Positions 61,881-64,000 of a stretch of 64,000 nucleotides of DNA are shown here, one piece after another. The notes under the pieces are model-generated. The model was not told the origin of the DNA, did no database searches, and saw nothing but the letters and a program-made list of their open reading frames with translations. Numbering within the stretch: position 1 is the stretch's first letter; each line of letters starts with the position of its first letter. A program made the translations under genes and the position numbers. This stretch comes from Actinobacillus lignieresii (GTDB lineage Bacteria; Pseudomonadota; Gammaproteobacteria; Enterobacterales; Pasteurellaceae), in contig NZ_UFRM01000001.1 in NCBI RefSeq assembly GCF_900444945.1, positions 1,188,501 to 1,252,500 on the forward strand. The letters run 5' to 3'.

Positions 61881-63248
61881 TTATTCCAGTTCGCCGTTTT
61901 TTAAGCGCGTAAAATAGCTTTTCGTTTCTTCGATAATGACTTTACGTAACGCAATTAATGCGATGAGATTCGGAAACGCCATCAAACCGTTTACGATATC
62001 CGCAATCGTCCAAATTGTATTTAATTGTAAGAACGGTGCGGAAGCAATTAATAAGATAAACAGTAAACGATAGAATTTAATTCCTTTGGTTCTGCCGTTC
62101 GTGAGGTACACGAAACAACGCTCACCGTAATAGCACCAGCCCAAAATAGTGGTAAAGGCGAAGAAAATCAATCCGACGGTAACGATGACCGCCCCGAACG
62201 AGCTGTCTAAACCTTGGTTAAAGGCAAGATTGGTTAATTCAGCCCCTTCGGCTTTACCGGTCCAAGCGCTGGTTAATACGATAACTAAACCCGTCATAGT
62301 ACACACAATAATCGTATCCAAGAAAGTACCGGTCATGGAAATTAAACCTTGGCGTACCGGCTCTTTAGTTTGTGCCGCCGCTGCCGCAATCGGGGCCGAA
62401 CCTAAACCCGATTCATTCGAGAAAATACCGCGTGCCACCCCTAATTGAATTGCTTGCATTACGGTAAAACCGAAGGCTCCGCCCAATGCGGCTTCCGGAT
62501 TAAACGCCGCATGCACGATTAACACGATTGCATCCGGTACTTTTTCCGCATTCATAATTAATACGCTGACAGATGCAATCACATAAGCGACCGCCATAAA
62601 AGGTACGATAATCGATGCGATTTTAGAAATACGTTTCACACCGCCTAAAATGATCGAAGTCACGACTAAGGTTAAAACAATCGAACTAAATACGACCGGT
62701 ATATCGAAAGTCGATTCTAACGAATGAGTAATACCGTTTACTTGCGGGAAGGTACCAATCCCTAATAAGGCAACCAATACACCAAAAAATGCAAATGCTT
62801 TTGCCAGCCATTTCCAGTTTTTACCCATTCCCATTTCGATATAATACATCGGGCCGCCGGCGACAAAACCGTCTTTATCACGACCACGGAATTTAATCGC
62901 CAATAAACCTTCCGCATATTTGGTCGCCATACCGAATAAAGCAATCAACCACATCCAGAATAATGCGCCCGGTCCGCCCGAATGAATAGCGGTCGCTACG
63001 CCGACAATATTACCGGTACCGATGGTTGCGGCAAGTGCGGTCGAAAGTGCGGCGAAAGCGGAAATATCGCCGGATTGTCCTTTCCCTTTTTCCGGTTTGA
63101 ACATATAGACGAATGCACGCGGAAGCTGCGAGATTTGAATACCTTTCAAAGCGCAAGTCAGATAAATACCGACACCGGAAAGTAAAATTAAAAGCGGAGC
63201 GCCCCAAATAAGGCTATTAATTTGATTAAGAATTGCGTCAAATGACAT
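61881..63248 (-). CDS. Alanine/glycine:cation symporter (AGCS family)
   Basis: A 455-aa inner-membrane sodium- or proton-coupled importer of alanine or glycine, with about 11 spans. The AGCS signature GGPGALFWMWLIALFGMATKY is clear, as is GLGSAPIAAAAAQTKEPVRQG. The leader holds a tandem glycine riboswitch (63361-63540), which points to glycine as a substrate, and a PurR-like box lies upstream of the promoter (63627-63642). GAGGAACC precedes the ATG. Confidence 0.92.
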   Translation of the reverse strand: MSFDAILNQINSLIWGAPLLILLSGVGIYLTCALKGIQISQLPRAFVYMFKPEKGKGQSGDISAFAALSTALAATIGTGNIVGVATAIHSGGPGALFWMWLIALFGMATKYAEGLLAIKFRGRDKDGFVAGGPMYYIEMGMGKNWKWLAKAFAFFGVLVALLGIGTFPQVNGITHSLESTFDIPVVFSSIVLTLVVTSIILGGVKRISKIASIIVPFMAVAYVIASVSVLIMNAEKVPDAIVLIVHAAFNPEAALGGAFGFTVMQAIQLGVARGIFSNESGLGSAPIAAAAAQTKEPVRQGLISMTGTFLDTIIVCTMTGLVIVLTSAWTGKAEGAELTNLAFNQGLDSSFGAVIVTVGLIFFAFTTILGWCYYGERCFVYLTNGRTKGIKFYRLLFILLIASAPFLQLNTIWTIADIVNGLMAFPNLIALIALRKVIIEETKSYFTRLKNGELE

Positions 63249-63360
63249 GATGGTTCCTCGTAAACATAACTTACAAGGAAAGAAAAGCAGGCTATAAGCG
63301 GTCGAATTTCGCCAAAAATTTGCAAAATCCTAAACACAAATAGAAAATAGGTTGTACTTT

Positions 63361-63540
63361 TCTCCCCTGTCCTTTTGCCTGAGCGTTTCATGCTTACGCA
63401 CTTGCGCCTTCGGCGTCCATTTTCCATTAACTACATGGATTGGATCTCTCCAAGGGTTCGTCCAGTAACTGTCCTCGCTATTGCTAGCACCTGAAAGATT
63501 TTACCTCGTCGGTAGAGCTTATCGCTCTTCTCCAGCTACC
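63361..63540 (-). promoter_or_regulatory. Tandem glycine riboswitch
   Basis: Read on the minus strand, two gcvT-type aptamers follow one another: aptamer 1 at about 63540-63455 (ACCGACGAGGTAAA, then TTTCAGG and GAGGACAG) and aptamer 2 at about 63452-63361 (ACGCCGAAGG, then CTCAGGCAAAAGGACAG). These are the conserved glycine-riboswitch cores. A short element near 63281-63287 could pair with the 3' end of aptamer 2 and form part of the expression platform, but this is inference. Confidence 0.9.
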
Positions 63541-63578
63541 TTCATCCGAACGTATCTTTTAAAAAAAGAATGTGCGGA

Positions 63579-63606
63579 ATTCTACCGATTCTTTAAAAAT
63601 CGTCAA
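63579..63606 (-). promoter_or_regulatory. Candidate sigma-70 promoter for the riboswitch-symporter transcript
   Basis: On the minus strand: TTGACG (63606-63601), 16-bp spacer, TAGAAT (63584-63579). The transcript would start near 63572, about 30 bases before aptamer 1. Confidence 0.65.
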
Positions 63607-63626
63607 TAGCCTAAAAACATATTTTT

Positions 63627-63642
63627 AAGCAAACGTTTGCTT
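63627..63642. promoter_or_regulatory. PurR-like operator upstream of the symporter promoter
   Basis: AAGCAAACGTTTGCTT is a perfect 16-bp palindrome with the same GCAAACGTTTGC core as the boxes before the purine genes. It is about 20 bp upstream of the candidate -35 element. Confidence 0.75.
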
Positions 63643-63668
63643 TTTGCTTATAGTTTACACAATCCAAT

Positions 63669-63708
63669 AAAAAAGCGACCGCTGTTATGATATTGGCGAT
63701 CGCTTTTT
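63669..63708 (-). terminator. Terminator of the AI-2E-family gene
   Basis: AAAAAGCGACCGC pairs with GCGATCGCTTTTT (one G-U pair), with an AT-rich loop, directly after the stop at 63714 on the minus strand. Confidence 0.8.
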
Positions 63709-63713
63709 CACCT

Positions 63714-64000
63714 TTAACGACGAATCGGTACTTCTTCTATATCACCCAGTAATACCGCATAACGACGGGTCGAACGGCTTGACTCTAAAGCGATTTTTAA
63801 CGCCATCGTAAGCGGTACGGACAACAACATACCGACCGTACCTAATAACCAACCCCAGAATAATAAAGACAAGAACACGACAAGGGTTGAAAGCCCGAGA
63901 CGTTTACCCATCATTTTCGGCTCCAAGACATTACCGAATAACATATTGATGCCAACTACCCCAATCAATACGCCGATACCGACGGAAAATCCGTTTAATA
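63714..64000 (-). CDS. AI-2E/PerM-family membrane transporter, C-terminal part
   Basis: Only the last 95 or so residues are in the window; the frame stays open to the right edge. The sequence [20 protein letters not shown] followed by [27 protein letters not shown] is the conserved C-terminal block of the AI-2E transporter (TqsA/YhhT/PerM) family. Members export autoinducer-2 or act as sodium/proton antiporters; the role cannot be told from this part. Confidence 0.85.
   Translation of the reverse strand, partial: LNGFSVGIGVLIGVVGINMLFGNVLEPKMMGKRLGLSTLVVFLSLLFWGWLLGTVGMLLSVPLTMALKIALESSRSTRRYAVLLGDIEEVPIRR

Overview
The window is a stretch of Pasteurellaceae chromosome, most likely Actinobacillus pleuropneumoniae or a very close relative. 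The evidence is the Apl-type DNA uptake signal ACAAGCGGT, seen more than fifteen times in either orientation and often as inverted pairs at gene ends; the AT-leaning base composition; Haemophilus/Actinobacillus-like gene neighbourhoods (hflK-hflC-purA, mutH next to a TerC protein, bamD divergent from rluD); and a dispersin B homologue, an enzyme known from Aggregatibacter and A. pleuropneumoniae. The window is almost all housekeeping genes, tightly packed on both strands. I found no tRNA, rRNA, CRISPR array, prophage or insertion sequence.

Layout. 0-5.6 kb: two ferritins, a purine permease behind a PurR box, maf, an AhpD-like protein, thiI. 5.8-12.6 kb, leftward: purA, hflC, hflK, trxA, a xanthine-type permease with a PurR box, metK. 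12.8-18.7 kb, rightward: a homocysteine methyltransferase with a MetJ box shared with metK, two tandem APA antiporters, an unknown membrane protein, argE. 18.8-25.7 kb: ompW and clpB divergent over CRP-like and sigma-32-like sites, an arsRCB operon with two palindromic operators, and aspA with a CRP box. 25.8-31.5 kb: a DUF1294 protein, purM, the dispersin B homologue, a preQ1 riboswitch followed by queC-queD-queE, then a small AT-rich island with two orphan ORFs. 31.9-42 kb: pepA, a secreted unknown protein, lptF-lptG, dnaE, purT. 42-53.8 kb: plsB, SOS-controlled lexA, mutH, TerC, nagZ, rlmC, eno, a Nudix hydrolase, a small unknown protein, recQ. 53.8-64 kb: cyaY, a family 25 glycosyltransferase, tsaD, bamD, rluD, a YwiC-like protein, pfkA, a cysteine desulfurase coupled to a secreted nuclease, an alanine/glycine symporter under a tandem glycine riboswitch, and a truncated AI-2E-family transporter.

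How the genes work together. Five PurR-like operators lie in front of two nucleobase permeases, purM, purT and the amino-acid symporter, so purine uptake, purine synthesis and possibly glycine uptake (a purine precursor) appear to share control. metK and the methyltransferase share a MetJ-type palindrome. queCDE form one preQ1-responsive unit, and lptF/lptG are the two membrane subunits of the lipopolysaccharide exporter.

I see no complete, clearly new multi-gene system. The best leads are the riboswitch plus PurR arrangement before the symporter, the AT-rich island bounded by a 25-bp repeat of queE sequence, the structured leader before dnaE, the two-operator ars operon with an atypical ArsR, and two proteins of unknown function (16764-17543 and 33739-34554).
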